Position numbers and translations under genes: made by a program. A DNA stretch of 50,783 bases, taken from Acinetobacter pseudolwoffii. Its GTDB lineage: Bacteria; Pseudomonadota; Gammaproteobacteria; Pseudomonadales; Moraxellaceae. The DNA lies in contig NZ_PHRG01000011.1 in NCBI RefSeq assembly GCF_002803605.1, positions 1 through 50,783 of the forward strand. Reading direction: 5' to 3'. Position 1 is the first letter of the stretch. Each line of letters opens with the position of its first letter. Under the pieces are notes generated by a model that saw only the letters and a program-made list of their open reading frames with translations, had not been told where the DNA came from and ran no database searches. Positions 29,197 through 38,833 of the stretch are shown piece after piece.

Positions 29197-29541
29197 TTAT
29201 CGCAGCGCACCGATATAATGATGTGCAACCTGTGCACGGTAAATATCGTCCTGATCGGGTTCAACCGAGACCAATTTCTCCTGCTGTGGCAGATGTGCAG
29301 ATTTTTCAAACTGTTGCTGCCGAACCACAGGCAGATCCCAAACCTGTTTTAAACGCTCGATTAAACGCTGCAACTCTGGATCTTGGGTCTGTTCTACCAG
29401 CTCAATCACATGCCGCGCATAGTCCAGATTTTCTGCCAGATAAAGCGCATCCACGACCCGGCCTGACACGCGTCTCAAACGTGTATAAATTAAAGTGGCC
29501 ACTGAAAAAACGTCATGGTTGCGTAACTGATTCTCTAACAT
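29197..29541 (-). CDS. Conserved hypothetical protein
   Basis: A 114-residue protein of unknown function. It begins MLENQLRNHDVFSVATLIYTRLRRVSGRVVD, is mostly helical and charged, and has no signal peptide, membrane segment or motif that I recognise. The start at 29541 is preferred because a GGGG lies five to eight bases upstream; a start 12 bases earlier is possible. It is upstream of pyrB in the same direction with a 219-base gap and is probably separate. A stem-loop with a T tract lies directly upstream. Confidence 0.6.
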   Translation of the reverse strand: MLENQLRNHDVFSVATLIYTRLRRVSGRVVDALYLAENLDYARHVIELVEQTQDPELQRLIERLKQVWDLPVVRQQQFEKSAHLPQQEKLVSVEPDQDDIYRAQVAHHYIGALR

Positions 29542-29555
29542 TTTAACCCCCATTA

Positions 29556-29608
29556 TAAAATTGAAAAATCAGGCAGCCATCGCTCTCCTCCGACTGACTG
29601 CCTGATTT
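29556..29608 (-). promoter_or_regulatory. Hairpin in the leader of the hypothetical gene
   Basis: An 11-base inverted repeat, aaatcaggcag / ctgcctgattt (29566-29576 and 29598-29608), is followed on the minus strand by a T-rich tract and then, within about 25 bases, by the start codon at 29541. It looks like a terminator placed in a leader (attenuator) or the end of a short upstream transcript. A GGAGGAG followed by a three-codon frame lies inside the loop. Confidence 0.45.
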
Positions 29609-29773
29609 GCTGTGTATAGAGCAAAATGCGTACCAGTTCATCAATTTATCATGTGAATATTATTTTTCACGCGTACACGGCAAGGCCTTTCAGAGAATTT
29701 AAAAAGCTTTCAATATAAAAATACGGTAAACTTGGCGCAGTTTTTTATTTATCTTTTTTGGTCTCTCTATTAT

Positions 29774-31978
29774 ATGAATACCTCTCCACGTTTAAGCAAT
29801 TATTGGGTCACCTGTGCCGATGGTCTGGAAACCTTATTAGAAGAAGAACTACAAGGCTTAGGTGTTCAGAATATTGAGCGTTTTCCCGGTCGTTTAATCT
29901 TTAAAGGCAGTCTGGAAAATGCTTATCGGATTTGTATGTGGTCACGTCTGGCTTCACGTGTGCTCATGCCAATTCATACCCATGAAATTGAATTTTCTCA
30001 CGATGCCCGTGATGTGGCAGAAGAGCTATATGAAGGTGCAATCAGCTTTGACTGGTCGCTCATTTTTGCACCACAAAGTACCTTTGCGATTCGCTTGCAT
30101 GTCGAGCGTGACATCAAGGTCAATACCCAGTTCGCAACTTTGCGTGCCAAAGATGGTGTCGTAGATTCCTTCATGGAAGCTGTGGGTAAACGCCCAAGTA
30201 TCGATACCAAACAGCCAGAAATTACCATGTATATTCTGGCTGGGAAGAAAGAACATACCTATTGTCTGGACTTGTCCGGCGACTCATTACATAAACGTGG
30301 TTATCGCCACTTTATGACCGATGCACCAATCAAGGAAAATCTGGCTGCTGCAATTTTGCAAAAAGGTCAGCTTAAACAGATTAGTCCGGACATCATTGTC
30401 GATCCAATGTGTGGTTCAGGTACCTTTATCATTGAATCACTGATGATCCTGACCGACCGTGCGCCGGGTCTGGTGCGTCGTTTCGGTTTTAATGGCTGGA
30501 ATGGCCATGACCATGAACTCTGGATGGGCATTAAAGCTGAAGCAGCTGAACGCCACCAAGCGGCAATGAAAAATCCATTACCGCAATTCTATGCCTTCGA
30601 TGCAGACTGGGAAGCTGTAAAAGCGACACGTCAAAATATCATCGCGGCAGGTTTTGAAGCTGCTCTCGACAATATCATGATCGAAGAGCGTACTTTAAAT
30701 GACTGGCCGGATTTTCAGGCTGAAGGCAAGAAAGTCTTCTTCGTAACCAACCCGCCTTATGGTGAGCGTCTCGGTGATAAAGCGCAGAACCGTTCTTTAT
30801 ATCTTGGTTTATCGGCTTTACTGCAAAAGAATTTCCCGAATCAAAAAGCGGCGGTGATTGCCTCTCAAGTCGAACAGGCTGACGTGCTGGCCTTTAATGA
30901 TCCGCAAATCCTGCGTTTGATGAATGGTAAATTGCCGATCTATATCCGCTTTGGTACGGTTAAACCTGCGGCTGTGGTGCGTCCGTTTCTGGAAGGTTGG
31001 CAGCCGCAACAATTCGAACCAATCGAAGGTGCGATGGAGTTTGCCAACCGTCTGACCAAAAATATGCAAGCCCTGAAAAAATGGGCAGTCAAAGAAGGCG
31101 TACACTGTTTACGTCTGTATGATGCCGATTTACCAGACTTTAATGTCGCGGTGGATCTGTATGGTGAGCGCCTGCATGTGCAAGAATATGCTCCACCTAA
31201 AACGATTGACCCTGAAAAAGCCAAGAAACGCTTTAACCTGGCACTGCAAGCCATTCGCGCTGTGACCGGTCTGGGCCGTGATGCGATCTTTATCAAGACC
31301 CGCGCACGTCAGGAAGGTAAAAACCAGTACACCAAACAAAGTACCGCATCGAAGCGTTTTATCGTACAGGAAGGTAAGGCCAAGATTCTGGTTAACCTGA
31401 CCGATTATCTGGATACCGGTCTGTTCCTGGATCATCGTCAAATGCGTTTGCGTATTGCCCGTGAGGCCAAAGGCAAACACTTCCTGAACCTCTACAGCTA
31501 TACCTCTACGGCGAGCCTACATGCTGCCTTGGGTGGTGCTGCAAGTACCACCAGTGTCGATCTTTCCAATACCTATTTGAACTGGTCGAAGGAAAACTTC
31601 GTGCTGAACGGTTTAACCGTAGATCACGCCGATGAACAACATCAGTTCTTTGCATCTGACTGTTTTGAATGGCTCAAAGAAGGTCATGAGCAATATGAGC
31701 TGATCTTTATTGATCCACCCACTTTCTCAAACTCGAAAAAATTCTACGGGACGTTTGACGTACAGCGCGACCATCTATCCTTGCTTAAACGCGCCATGAA
31801 CCGTTTAACCAGCGATGGTACCCTGTACTTCTCGAACAACTATCGTGGTTTCGAGATGGATGAAGAAATTCTGGCGTTCTATGATGTCGAAGAAATTACT
31901 CAAGAAACCATTGGGCCTGATTTCAAGCGTAACCAGAAGATTCACCGTGCCTGGAAAATCGGCCATCCTAAAGTGTAA
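29774..31978 (+). CDS. rlmL: Bifunctional 23S rRNA (guanine-N2/-N7) methyltransferase RlmKL
   Basis: Modifies G2445 (N2) and G2069 (N7) of 23S rRNA. The 734-residue fusion has an N-terminal THUMP domain (about 50-160), the RlmL catalytic domain with MCGSGTFIIESL and NPPYGERLG, and a C-terminal RlmK domain with FLNLYSYTSTASLHAALGGA and IDPPTFSNSK. The ATG at 29774 (NTSPRLSNYWVTCADG) is preferred; an upstream start would add an unlikely hydrophobic tail. The length matches E. coli RlmL (702). It is monocistronic. Confidence 0.95.
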   Translation: MNTSPRLSNYWVTCADGLETLLEEELQGLGVQNIERFPGRLIFKGSLENAYRICMWSRLASRVLMPIHTHEIEFSHDARDVAEELYEGAISFDWSLIFAPQSTFAIRLHVERDIKVNTQFATLRAKDGVVDSFMEAVGKRPSIDTKQPEITMYILAGKKEHTYCLDLSGDSLHKRGYRHFMTDAPIKENLAAAILQKGQLKQISPDIIVDPMCGSGTFIIESLMILTDRAPGLVRRFGFNGWNGHDHELWMGIKAEAAERHQAAMKNPLPQFYAFDADWEAVKATRQNIIAAGFEAALDNIMIEERTLNDWPDFQAEGKKVFFVTNPPYGERLGDKAQNRSLYLGLSALLQKNFPNQKAAVIASQVEQADVLAFNDPQILRLMNGKLPIYIRFGTVKPAAVVRPFLEGWQPQQFEPIEGAMEFANRLTKNMQALKKWAVKEGVHCLRLYDADLPDFNVAVDLYGERLHVQEYAPPKTIDPEKAKKRFNLALQAIRAVTGLGRDAIFIKTRARQEGKNQYTKQSTASKRFIVQEGKAKILVNLTDYLDTGLFLDHRQMRLRIAREAKGKHFLNLYSYTSTASLHAALGGAASTTSVDLSNTYLNWSKENFVLNGLTVDHADEQHQFFASDCFEWLKEGHEQYELIFIDPPTFSNSKKFYGTFDVQRDHLSLLKRAMNRLTSDGTLYFSNNYRGFEMDEEILAFYDVEEITQETIGPDFKRNQKIHRAWKIGHPKV

Positions 31979-32006
31979 TCACTGGTATTAGATTGTGATA
32001 AAACAA

Positions 32007-32035
32007 AAGCCTGTTCAGTTGAACAGGCTTTTTCT
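32007..32035 (+). terminator. Terminator of rlmL
   Basis: An aagcctgttc / gaacaggctt stem with a 4-base loop is followed by a T-rich run. Confidence 0.92.
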
Positions 32036-32068
32036 TCTTAGATTCGCTGTTAAAAAGCGACTTACAAC

Positions 32069-33352
32069 TTATTGTGCAGTTAAGAACTTCTTTTCACCAT
32101 ACAGATAATGCATGGATAGTTTAAACACATCACCATCTCGCTGAATTTGCTGATTAGCTTGCATCGCACTCAGCATTTGCTCCAGCTCTTGATCGGACAT
32201 ATTTTTACCTGCGGCACGCATATAATGATGAGTGAAGGTTTTTACTACCTGTTTATTGAAACTGATATTGGTTTGCACTTCTAACAGATTTGGGAACATT
32301 TTTGCCAAGCTTTCCAAGGTGGTTTGATGGCCTGGCATTACTTTTCCGACTAAATCTGCCTGAATACTGCCTGTGCCTAACTTTAACTGATTCTGCTTCG
32401 ATTCAAACTTGAAGCCATCATTAATCACCGCCAGCATGGCTTGTATCGCATCTTTTTCAAAATTTCCTGCTTCCAGACAAGAGTTATTTTGCTTTTGCAG
32501 AATATCAAATAATATCTGCATTTTTTGACGCTGTAAGTCTTTGAGCTCCCAATTGAGTTCTAAGTCTTGCATCGCAGGGACATTATTTAAGCCCATTTCG
32601 GCAATTTTAAATTTTGATTGAACATCTACTGTACGCTCATGCAGTTGGGTATCCATACGCCAGCTCAGGTCTTTCAGTTGTCCTGAGCCTTCTGCCTTAG
32701 CATCCTGGCGCTGCATTTTGACAATATTGAACTCGAAATAACCCGGTTCTAAATACTGCGCATTCAGAGCCTGATTGGTTTTAAAATGCACACCCTTGAG
32801 TTGTGTATTTCCAGACTGATCACGAATAGACAATTCTGGCACATCAAAACTCATATTTAAAATTTTATGTTGTCCCTGACTCTGTTTTGCCTGAAACTTG
32901 ATCTGTATAGGGTCAATTCTGGTATATAAACCTGCTTCTTTTTTTTCGATGACAGGGGTTTGTAATTGTGTGGTCGATACACCCAACCAGTTGACTTGCG
33001 TCGTCACTTTTAAAGGTTGCTGAAAAAATTCAGCATATGCGCCCTGTCCTTGTGCTAAATCGAGTTGAGAATGAATGGTATAGCCTTTCCAGGTACGCTG
33101 AATTTGGTCTTGACCATTAAATACTAATTTTTCTTTGGCATTACACGCGTCTGGCATAATGCTCATGCTCCACTTGGCCGTGCCTTGTAGAGCCCCCATA
33201 GCGTAGTCAGTATATTGCACACTAATGTTCGGCGCTGGTTTTAAATTTTGTTGATAATGCGCTTTCAAGCTCTTATCTGCATATAAATTACCCGTGCTCA
33301 CAGCCCCCGCCAACACCACGACACCAATTCCACCCCATACTATTTTCGACAT
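32069..33352 (-). CDS. DUF945 family (YdgA-like) protein
   Basis: A 427-residue probable inner-membrane-anchored periplasmic protein. The N-terminus has a short hydrophobic anchor (VVLAGAVSTGNLYADKSLKA region, residues about 4-20), followed by the HYQQNL and AMGALQGTAKWS pattern of the DUF945 family. The rest is beta-rich and repetitive, which is typical. E. coli YdgA is of similar build (about 500 residues). Function is unknown. It is monocistronic and convergent with rlmL. Confidence 0.78.
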   Translation of the reverse strand: MSKIVWGGIGVVVLAGAVSTGNLYADKSLKAHYQQNLKPAPNISVQYTDYAMGALQGTAKWSMSIMPDACNAKEKLVFNGQDQIQRTWKGYTIHSQLDLAQGQGAYAEFFQQPLKVTTQVNWLGVSTTQLQTPVIEKKEAGLYTRIDPIQIKFQAKQSQGQHKILNMSFDVPELSIRDQSGNTQLKGVHFKTNQALNAQYLEPGYFEFNIVKMQRQDAKAEGSGQLKDLSWRMDTQLHERTVDVQSKFKIAEMGLNNVPAMQDLELNWELKDLQRQKMQILFDILQKQNNSCLEAGNFEKDAIQAMLAVINDGFKFESKQNQLKLGTGSIQADLVGKVMPGHQTTLESLAKMFPNLLEVQTNISFNKQVVKTFTHHYMRAAGKNMSDQELEQMLSAMQANQQIQRDGDVFKLSMHYLYGEKKFLTAQ

Positions 33353-33524
33353 AGTTTTTGCTCAGAATTTATCTATTTTTATTGAACATAAATTATAGTT
33401 AATCTTAAAAAATAAAGATAATTGTTTTGCAAATAAATCACTTAAACATAATATTCATCACAAAATATTAAAAATAGCTGTCACTTTTAAGCAATTTTTT
33501 TACTGATATGACCTGAATTGTCAG

Positions 33525-33556
33525 CCATCAAAAAACCTAGCCGAAGCTAGGTTTTC
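33525..33556 (-). terminator. Terminator of clpB
   Basis: An aaaacctagc / gctaggtttt stem (33532-33541 and 33546-33555), with TTCG in the loop on the minus strand, is followed by T residues. It lies just past the clpB stop. Confidence 0.9.
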
Positions 33557-33580
33557 TGAAAATTAAAAGGACAGGCAATA

Positions 33581-36160
33581 TTAGCTAAGTTTCATTTTCT
33601 CGAAGATTAAATCACCCGCTTCGGCCTGGACCAGAATCGTATCACCCGGCTGGAATTCCCCTGCAAGGATTTTTTGAGCCAGACCATTTTCAATACGTTG
33701 CTGGATCGCACGTTTTAACGGACGCGCACCATACAGCGGATCGAAACCGGCATCAATTAACTGATCGAAAGCACTATCATCTACCGACAGACGCATATCA
33801 CGCTCTGCCAGACGCTGACGCAAGCGATTCAACTGGATATCGGCAATACCGCGAATCTGGTCTTTTTCCAGCGCATGGAAGACCACCAGTTCATCAATAC
33901 GGTTAATAAACTCCGGACGGAAATGTTCCGAGACCGCATTCATTACTACTGTACGAACTTCATCACGTGTTGCATTAGCGCCCAGTTCACGTACATCCTG
34001 CGAACCCAGGTTCGACGTCATGACGATCACGCTGTTTTTAAAGTCCACTACCCGGCCTTGCGAGTCAGTCAAACGACCATCATCCAGCACCTGTAGTAAA
34101 ATATTAAACACATCCGGATGCGCTTTTTCGACTTCATCGAACAAGATCACGCTATAGGGTTTACGACGTACCGCTTCCGTCAGCACCCCGCCTTCTTCAT
34201 AACCCACATAGCCCGGAGGCGCACCGACCAAACGACTGACCGAATGTTTTTCCATGAATTCAGACATATCAATACGAATCATGGCATCGTCACTATCAAA
34301 CAAGAAGTTGGCTAATGCTTTGGTCAATTCTGTTTTACCTACACCCGTTGGACCCAGGAACAGGAATGAGCCACTTGGACGGTTCGGGTCTGACAGACCT
34401 GCACGTGAACGGCGTACCGCATTCGACACCGCAACCACAGCTTCTTCTTGCCCCACCACACGGTTATGCAGAAAGTCTTCCATATGCAGCAGTTTGTCAC
34501 GCTCACCTTGCAACATTTTCGCCACAGGAATACCGGTGGCCGCACTGACCACCTCGGCAATTTCATTGTCGGTGACTTTGTCACGCAGCAGTTTCGGTGC
34601 CTCACTTTCTTCAGCTGCTTCAATACGTTCCAGCTGTTTTTGTAACTCTGGAATCACGCCATATTGATACCGTGCAGCTTCAGCCAGATCACCTTCACGT
34701 TGCGCTTTGTCCAGTGCAATACGGGCCTGATCCAGTTTGATCTGTACATCCTTATTGCCTTCGACCAGCGCCTTGTCGGCACGCCAGATTTCTTCTAGGT
34801 CCTGATATTCTTTTTCAACCGTGGCGATCTGGTCAGACAGATATTGAATCTCAGCTTTGGCACCCGAGTCTTCATCTTTTTTCACCGCTTCCAGCTGCAT
34901 TTTTAACTGAATAAGACGGCGTTCCAGTTTATCCAGAGCTTCTGGTTTGGAGTCGAGTTCCATTTTGATGCGCGATGCTGCTTCATCAATCAGGTCGATG
35001 GCTTTATCCGGCAACTGACGGTCGGTGATATAACGATGTGACATTTTCGCTGCGGCAATAATTGCAGAGTCCAGAATCTGTACCCCGTGATGCGTTGCAT
35101 AGCGGTCTTTCAGACCACGCAGAATTGCAATGGTGTCTTCCACACTCGGTTCATCCACCAAGACTTTCTGGAAACGACGCTCGAGCGCTGCATCTTTTTC
35201 AATATACTGACGATATTCATCCAGCGTAGTCGCACCGACACAGCGCAGCTCGCCACGTGCCAGCGCCGGTTTCAGCATGTTACCGGCGTCCATCGCACCA
35301 TCACCCTTACCGGCACCCACCAAGGTATGCAGCTCATCGATGAATAAGATGATTTCGCCTTCGTGTTTGGCAATATCTTTCAGAACGGCTTTTAAGCGTT
35401 CTTCAAACTCACCACGGTATTTGGCACCGGCCAGTAAAGATCCCAGGTCCAGCGATAAAACACGTTTACCTTTCAGTCCTTCAGGTACTTCACCATTAAT
35501 AATCCGCTGTGCCAGACCTTCGACGATTGCCGTTTTACCCACACCCGGCTCACCAATCAGTACCGGGTTATTTTTGGTGCGGCGTGACAGAACCTGAATG
35601 GTACGGCGGATTTCATCATCACGGCCAATCACAGGATCAAGCTTGCCTGCCAAAGCACGTTCAGTTAAATCAATGGTGTACTTATTCAGTGAATCACGCT
35701 GATCTTCATGATTATTGCTCATGACTTTTTCATCGCCTCGAAATTGATTAATGATCTGGCCTAAGGTTTCTGCCTTTAGGCCAACACTGTTTAATAAGGT
35801 TTTTGTGTTACCTGTTTCTGCCAGCGCCAACAGTACCCAATCTGTAGATAGAAACTCATCTCCGGCTTTTTGCGCGAAGCTGTCTGCCAAATGTAATACT
35901 TTTGCCGCTTCAGGGCTGAGATTGATATCCGCGGAGGGATTGCTCAGGGTTGCTGCATTACTTAGGGCCGTTTGCAGCTTGGTTTGCAATTCACGCAGAT
36001 TGGCGCCGGCCTGCTGCAGCAAGCTGACATTGGATGCTTCATCCATCAAGGTGGCCAGAATATGAATCCCATCAATCGAGCTATGGTCTTTAGTCATGGC
36101 CAATGATTGTGCATCGGAAAGGGTTTGCTGCAGGCGATTGGTAAATTTCTCAAAACGCAT
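33581..36160 (-). CDS. clpB: ClpB disaggregase (Hsp100)
   Basis: An ATP-driven hexameric disaggregase working with DnaK. The 859-residue protein has the N-domain repeats (1-145), first AAA+ module with Walker A GEPGVGKT and Walker [11 protein letters not shown], the coiled-coil middle domain (about 400-530), and the second AAA+ module with GPTGVGKT, Walker [12 protein letters not shown] and the sensor region SNLGSQ. It is full length (E. coli 857). A sigma-32-type promoter lies just upstream, and rpoH itself is at 4.1 kb. It is monocistronic. Confidence 0.97.
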   Translation of the reverse strand: MRFEKFTNRLQQTLSDAQSLAMTKDHSSIDGIHILATLMDEASNVSLLQQAGANLRELQTKLQTALSNAATLSNPSADINLSPEAAKVLHLADSFAQKAGDEFLSTDWVLLALAETGNTKTLLNSVGLKAETLGQIINQFRGDEKVMSNNHEDQRDSLNKYTIDLTERALAGKLDPVIGRDDEIRRTIQVLSRRTKNNPVLIGEPGVGKTAIVEGLAQRIINGEVPEGLKGKRVLSLDLGSLLAGAKYRGEFEERLKAVLKDIAKHEGEIILFIDELHTLVGAGKGDGAMDAGNMLKPALARGELRCVGATTLDEYRQYIEKDAALERRFQKVLVDEPSVEDTIAILRGLKDRYATHHGVQILDSAIIAAAKMSHRYITDRQLPDKAIDLIDEAASRIKMELDSKPEALDKLERRLIQLKMQLEAVKKDEDSGAKAEIQYLSDQIATVEKEYQDLEEIWRADKALVEGNKDVQIKLDQARIALDKAQREGDLAEAARYQYGVIPELQKQLERIEAAEESEAPKLLRDKVTDNEIAEVVSAATGIPVAKMLQGERDKLLHMEDFLHNRVVGQEEAVVAVSNAVRRSRAGLSDPNRPSGSFLFLGPTGVGKTELTKALANFLFDSDDAMIRIDMSEFMEKHSVSRLVGAPPGYVGYEEGGVLTEAVRRKPYSVILFDEVEKAHPDVFNILLQVLDDGRLTDSQGRVVDFKNSVIVMTSNLGSQDVRELGANATRDEVRTVVMNAVSEHFRPEFINRIDELVVFHALEKDQIRGIADIQLNRLRQRLAERDMRLSVDDSAFDQLIDAGFDPLYGARPLKRAIQQRIENGLAQKILAGEFQPGDTILVQAEAGDLIFEKMKLS

Positions 36161-36197
36161 TTTTGTTATTCCTCACAACAAATTTTCTACTTGATGG

Positions 36198-36227
36198 ATA
36201 TATGGGTGCGATTAATCAGATTTCAAA
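36198..36227 (-). promoter_or_regulatory. Sigma-32-type promoter of clpB
   Basis: On the minus strand a TTTGAAA -35 (36221-36227) is followed after 14 bases by CCCATATAT (-10, 36198-36206), close to the sigma-32 pattern of TTGAAA and CCCATNT. It is 38 bases upstream of the clpB start. Confidence 0.7.
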
Positions 36228-36384
36228 TTATTTTTGTATATTTTTCAAAAACTTATTATCAAAAAATATACAGATTTCAATTATAATATTGGTGTAGTCA
36301 AATCATATTTCAAGTAAGCGAAAGAGAATTTTTAATGAGACCCCAAGACTAGCGCTAACTCATCATCTTGATTAAGCTATTTAG

Positions 36385-36621
36385 TTGTATCGGGATAATT
36401 TAAAACAAAATTGGCTTACATATGCTGTCCTAACCCTTCTACCAAATGAAGAACTTCAGAGAGTTTCTGTTCAGTTTGAATCAATACTCGAGGTGATTAA
36501 TGGCCTTATCACTGATAAAGAAAAATTAGTTCAGCAACTTCCGTATGGCTTTCGCTCATACTTTTGTTTGGGACAAAGTAGTTTCATGATTCATTTTTAT
36601 AAGAGCATCTTTTATGGATGA
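36385..36621 (+). pseudogene. Possible remnant of an unknown gene
   Basis: A 78-codon frame with protein-like composition (ELQRVSVQFESILEVINGL, YGFRSYFCLGQSS) but no ATG, no ribosome site and a stop immediately before it. I do not recognise the family. It could be the tail of a gene whose 5' part has been lost, or chance. Confidence 0.25.
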
Positions 36622-36691
36622 TGTTTTAATTATGCGGATTTGACGATCCTTTCCCATACTCTTTTTCATTAAAATAAGCGTGTAATCAACA

Positions 36692-36718
36692 ATAAAAAAA
36701 CACCCTCAATCAAGGGTG
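36692..36718 (-). terminator. Terminator of the aldo/keto reductase gene
   Basis: A caccct / agggtg stem (36701-36706 and 36713-36718) is followed by a T run on the minus strand. Confidence 0.82.
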
Positions 36719-36738
36719 CGTCTAAATAACGATAAAAA

Positions 36739-37788
36739 TTATGGAGCCGGATTTGGCTGCTGACAGTGAATCGCTTCAATACCTTTCAGTACGTCTTCAG
36801 ATAAATCGATTTCAAAGGCCTGAATATTTTCTTTTAACTGATCCAGATTGGTGGCCCCAATAATAGTACTGGTTACAAAGAACTGCTGTTTGATAAAGGC
36901 CAAAGCCAATTGCGTCAAAGTCAGACCATGCTGCTCGGCCAGTTGTGCATATTGTTCGGTCGCCCATTCACTTTCCGGATTGCTATAGCGGCTAAAGCGC
37001 GAATATAAAGTAACCCGAGCATTGGCAGGACGCGCACCATGACGGAATTTACCGGTCAGATAACCGAATGCCAAAGGTGAATAAGCCAACAGGCCTACAC
37101 CTTCGTATTTGGCAATTTCTGACATGCCCATTTCATAAGTACGATTCAATAAGCTATAGGGATTTTGCACACTGACAAACTTAGATAAACCAAGTTTTTC
37201 AGCCAGATGTAAAAATTTCATGGTGCCCCATGGGGTTTCATTGGACAGGCCGATATAACGAATGCGGCCTTTTTGAATCTCTTGATGTAAAGCGGTTAAG
37301 GTTTCTTCCAGACCTGTTACTGCACGATCTTCTGCCGCTTCTACATTACCATAGCCCAGCTTGCCAAAGAAATTGGTTGGACGTTGCGGCCAGTGCAGCT
37401 GATATAAATCGATATAATCGGTTTGCAGACGTGCCAAGGACTGGTCAATCGCTGATGCAATTTCATCTGCAACGAAACGGGTTCTGCCATCCCGGATATG
37501 ACTGCCGCCTTGTGAAGGACCGGCAATTTTTGAGGCCAGAAAAAGTTGGTCACGGCCACCGCGAGAGGCAATCCAGTTACCAATCATACGCTCGGTTGCA
37601 CCCTGGGTTTCAGGTTTCGGCGGAACCGGATACATTTCCGCAGTATCCCAGAAATACATTCCCTGATCCAAAGCATAATCCAGTTGCTGAAAAGCCTCTT
37701 CCTGTGTGTTTTGCTCACCAAATGTCATGGTGCCCAAACAAATTTCCGGCAAAAGAATGCCTGTATCTGCCAATGGTCTGAACTGCAT
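36739..37788 (-). CDS. Aldo/keto reductase (Tas-like)
   Basis: A 349-residue NADPH-dependent reductase of aldehydes and ketones, TIM-barrel fold. The catalytic tetrad is present: Asp and Tyr of DTAEMY, Lys of ASKIAGP, and His of LHWPQRP. The N-terminus LADTGILLPEICLGTMTFGEQNT and the long insertion after FGKLGYG match the Tas subfamily of E. coli. The length fits (346). It is monocistronic with its own terminator. The substrate is unknown. Confidence 0.9.
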   Translation of the reverse strand: MQFRPLADTGILLPEICLGTMTFGEQNTQEEAFQQLDYALDQGMYFWDTAEMYPVPPKPETQGATERMIGNWIASRGGRDQLFLASKIAGPSQGGSHIRDGRTRFVADEIASAIDQSLARLQTDYIDLYQLHWPQRPTNFFGKLGYGNVEAAEDRAVTGLEETLTALHQEIQKGRIRYIGLSNETPWGTMKFLHLAEKLGLSKFVSVQNPYSLLNRTYEMGMSEIAKYEGVGLLAYSPLAFGYLTGKFRHGARPANARVTLYSRFSRYSNPESEWATEQYAQLAEQHGLTLTQLALAFIKQQFFVTSTIIGATNLDQLKENIQAFEIDLSEDVLKGIEAIHCQQPNPAP

Positions 37789-37935
37789 AAAAAAATATCC
37801 TTAAAATTTATCGGTCGTTTATTGCGATCACATGCGCTATAGCCTATGGGAATGATAAGGGAACTTAAATTATCTTTTCTAAAAAGCTTGTGCCAAATTG
37901 TTATGTTCGAATGGATTTGTGCTTTTAAAGTAGAG

Positions 37936-37970
37936 ATAAAAAAAGCAAATCAGAAGATTTGCTTTTTTTA
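37936..37970 (-). terminator. Terminator of the crp/vfr gene
   Basis: An aaagcaaatc / gatttgcttt stem (37942-37951 and 37956-37965) is flanked by A and T runs, so it can act in both directions. Confidence 0.85.
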
Positions 37971-37978
37971 TTTTTGAC

Positions 37979-38686
37979 TTATTCGTCTTCGAGCTCACCG
38001 GCACTGACCGTTTCTGGCTCCTCCAGAGAAACATCGAAAATCAGAATGGCTTTACCATCGGTTTCAATCATGCCCTGTTCTTCAAGTGTCTTCAGTACAC
38101 GGCCGACCATTTCGCGGGAACAACCGACAATACGGCCAATTTCCTGACGGGTAATACGAATCTGACGGCCATTTGGTAAAATCATCGCCTCAGGCTGAGA
38201 AGACAAGTCGATCAGGCAACGTGCAATACGGCCTGAAACATCAATGAATGCCAGATCAGTCACTTTACGTGTGGTATTTTTCAGACGGCGTACCAGCTGA
38301 GCAAATACTGCATAGCTCAGATCAGGATATTGCTTGCTGATTTCATGAAAATTTTCATAGGTGATTTCAGCAATTTCACACACATCACGTGTACGAACTT
38401 CTGCAGTACGTTGTGGATTTACCTCAAATAAACCCATTTCCCCAAAAAAGTCACCTGGATTTAAATATGCCACGACAATCTCACGATCATCATCTTCACG
38501 AAGAATGATGGATACAGACCCCTTCAAAATCAAATACAAAGATTTAGATTCTGATCCTGCATCAATGATCGTAGTACGTTTTGGATAACGATTAATATAT
38601 GCACGTTTTAACAGTGCTTTCACGGATTCTGGTAATTGCCCCGGAGAAAGCGCATCTGTGCTCAATTGTGAAAAGTTTGAAGTCAT
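37979..38686 (-). CDS. CRP/Vfr family global transcriptional regulator
   Basis: A 235-residue cyclic-nucleotide-type activator. The N-terminal cNMP-binding domain has GDFFGEMGLFE and the phosphate-binding RTAEVRTRDVCEI; the C-terminal helix-turn-helix is ITRQEIGRIVGCSREMVGRVL (about residues 178-198). The recognition helix SREMVGR is the CRP type. An acidic C-terminal tail (EEPETVSAGELEDE) is a little longer than in E. coli CRP. It controls catabolism and surface traits in relatives such as Pseudomonas Vfr. It is divergent from the OsmC gene, and a CRP-like dyad lies in the gap. Confidence 0.92.
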   Translation of the reverse strand: MTSNFSQLSTDALSPGQLPESVKALLKRAYINRYPKRTTIIDAGSESKSLYLILKGSVSIILREDDDREIVVAYLNPGDFFGEMGLFEVNPQRTAEVRTRDVCEIAEITYENFHEISKQYPDLSYAVFAQLVRRLKNTTRKVTDLAFIDVSGRIARCLIDLSSQPEAMILPNGRQIRITRQEIGRIVGCSREMVGRVLKTLEEQGMIETDGKAILIFDVSLEEPETVSAGELEDE

Positions 38687-38733
38687 GCTTACGGTTCCGA
38701 ATATGGATAATGTATAGATCGCACAAGACCTAA

Positions 38734-38748
38734 TGTGAACTTGTCACA
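38734..38748. promoter_or_regulatory. CRP-like dyad between crp and osmC genes
   Basis: TGTGA and TCACA arms separated by five bases (consensus spacing is six), centred 55 bases from the crp start. It is a candidate autoregulatory site; the short spacer leaves doubt. Confidence 0.35.
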
Positions 38749-38833
38749 CAGTGGGATTGAAATTCCGTATCAACCCAATTTATGTTAGTGTACAGTTACT
38801 TGACAAATTTATAGCTTTTTTTAGGTAGTTGCA

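Larger units (their letters stand above)
36161..36738. other. Intergenic region between clpB and the aldo/keto reductase
   Basis: About 580 bases. The clpB promoter occupies the left part. A 78-codon open frame on the plus strand (36385-36621, TTG start directly after a stop, no ribosome site) follows; it reads YRDNLKQNWLTYAVLTLLPN and looks more like a decayed gene than a working one. A terminator for the reductase gene closes the region. Confidence 0.5.

Noticed and set aside
34254..34667. 137-codon frame on the plus strand inside clpB
   Set aside because: Antisense shadow of a highly conserved gene; no ribosome site or family match.
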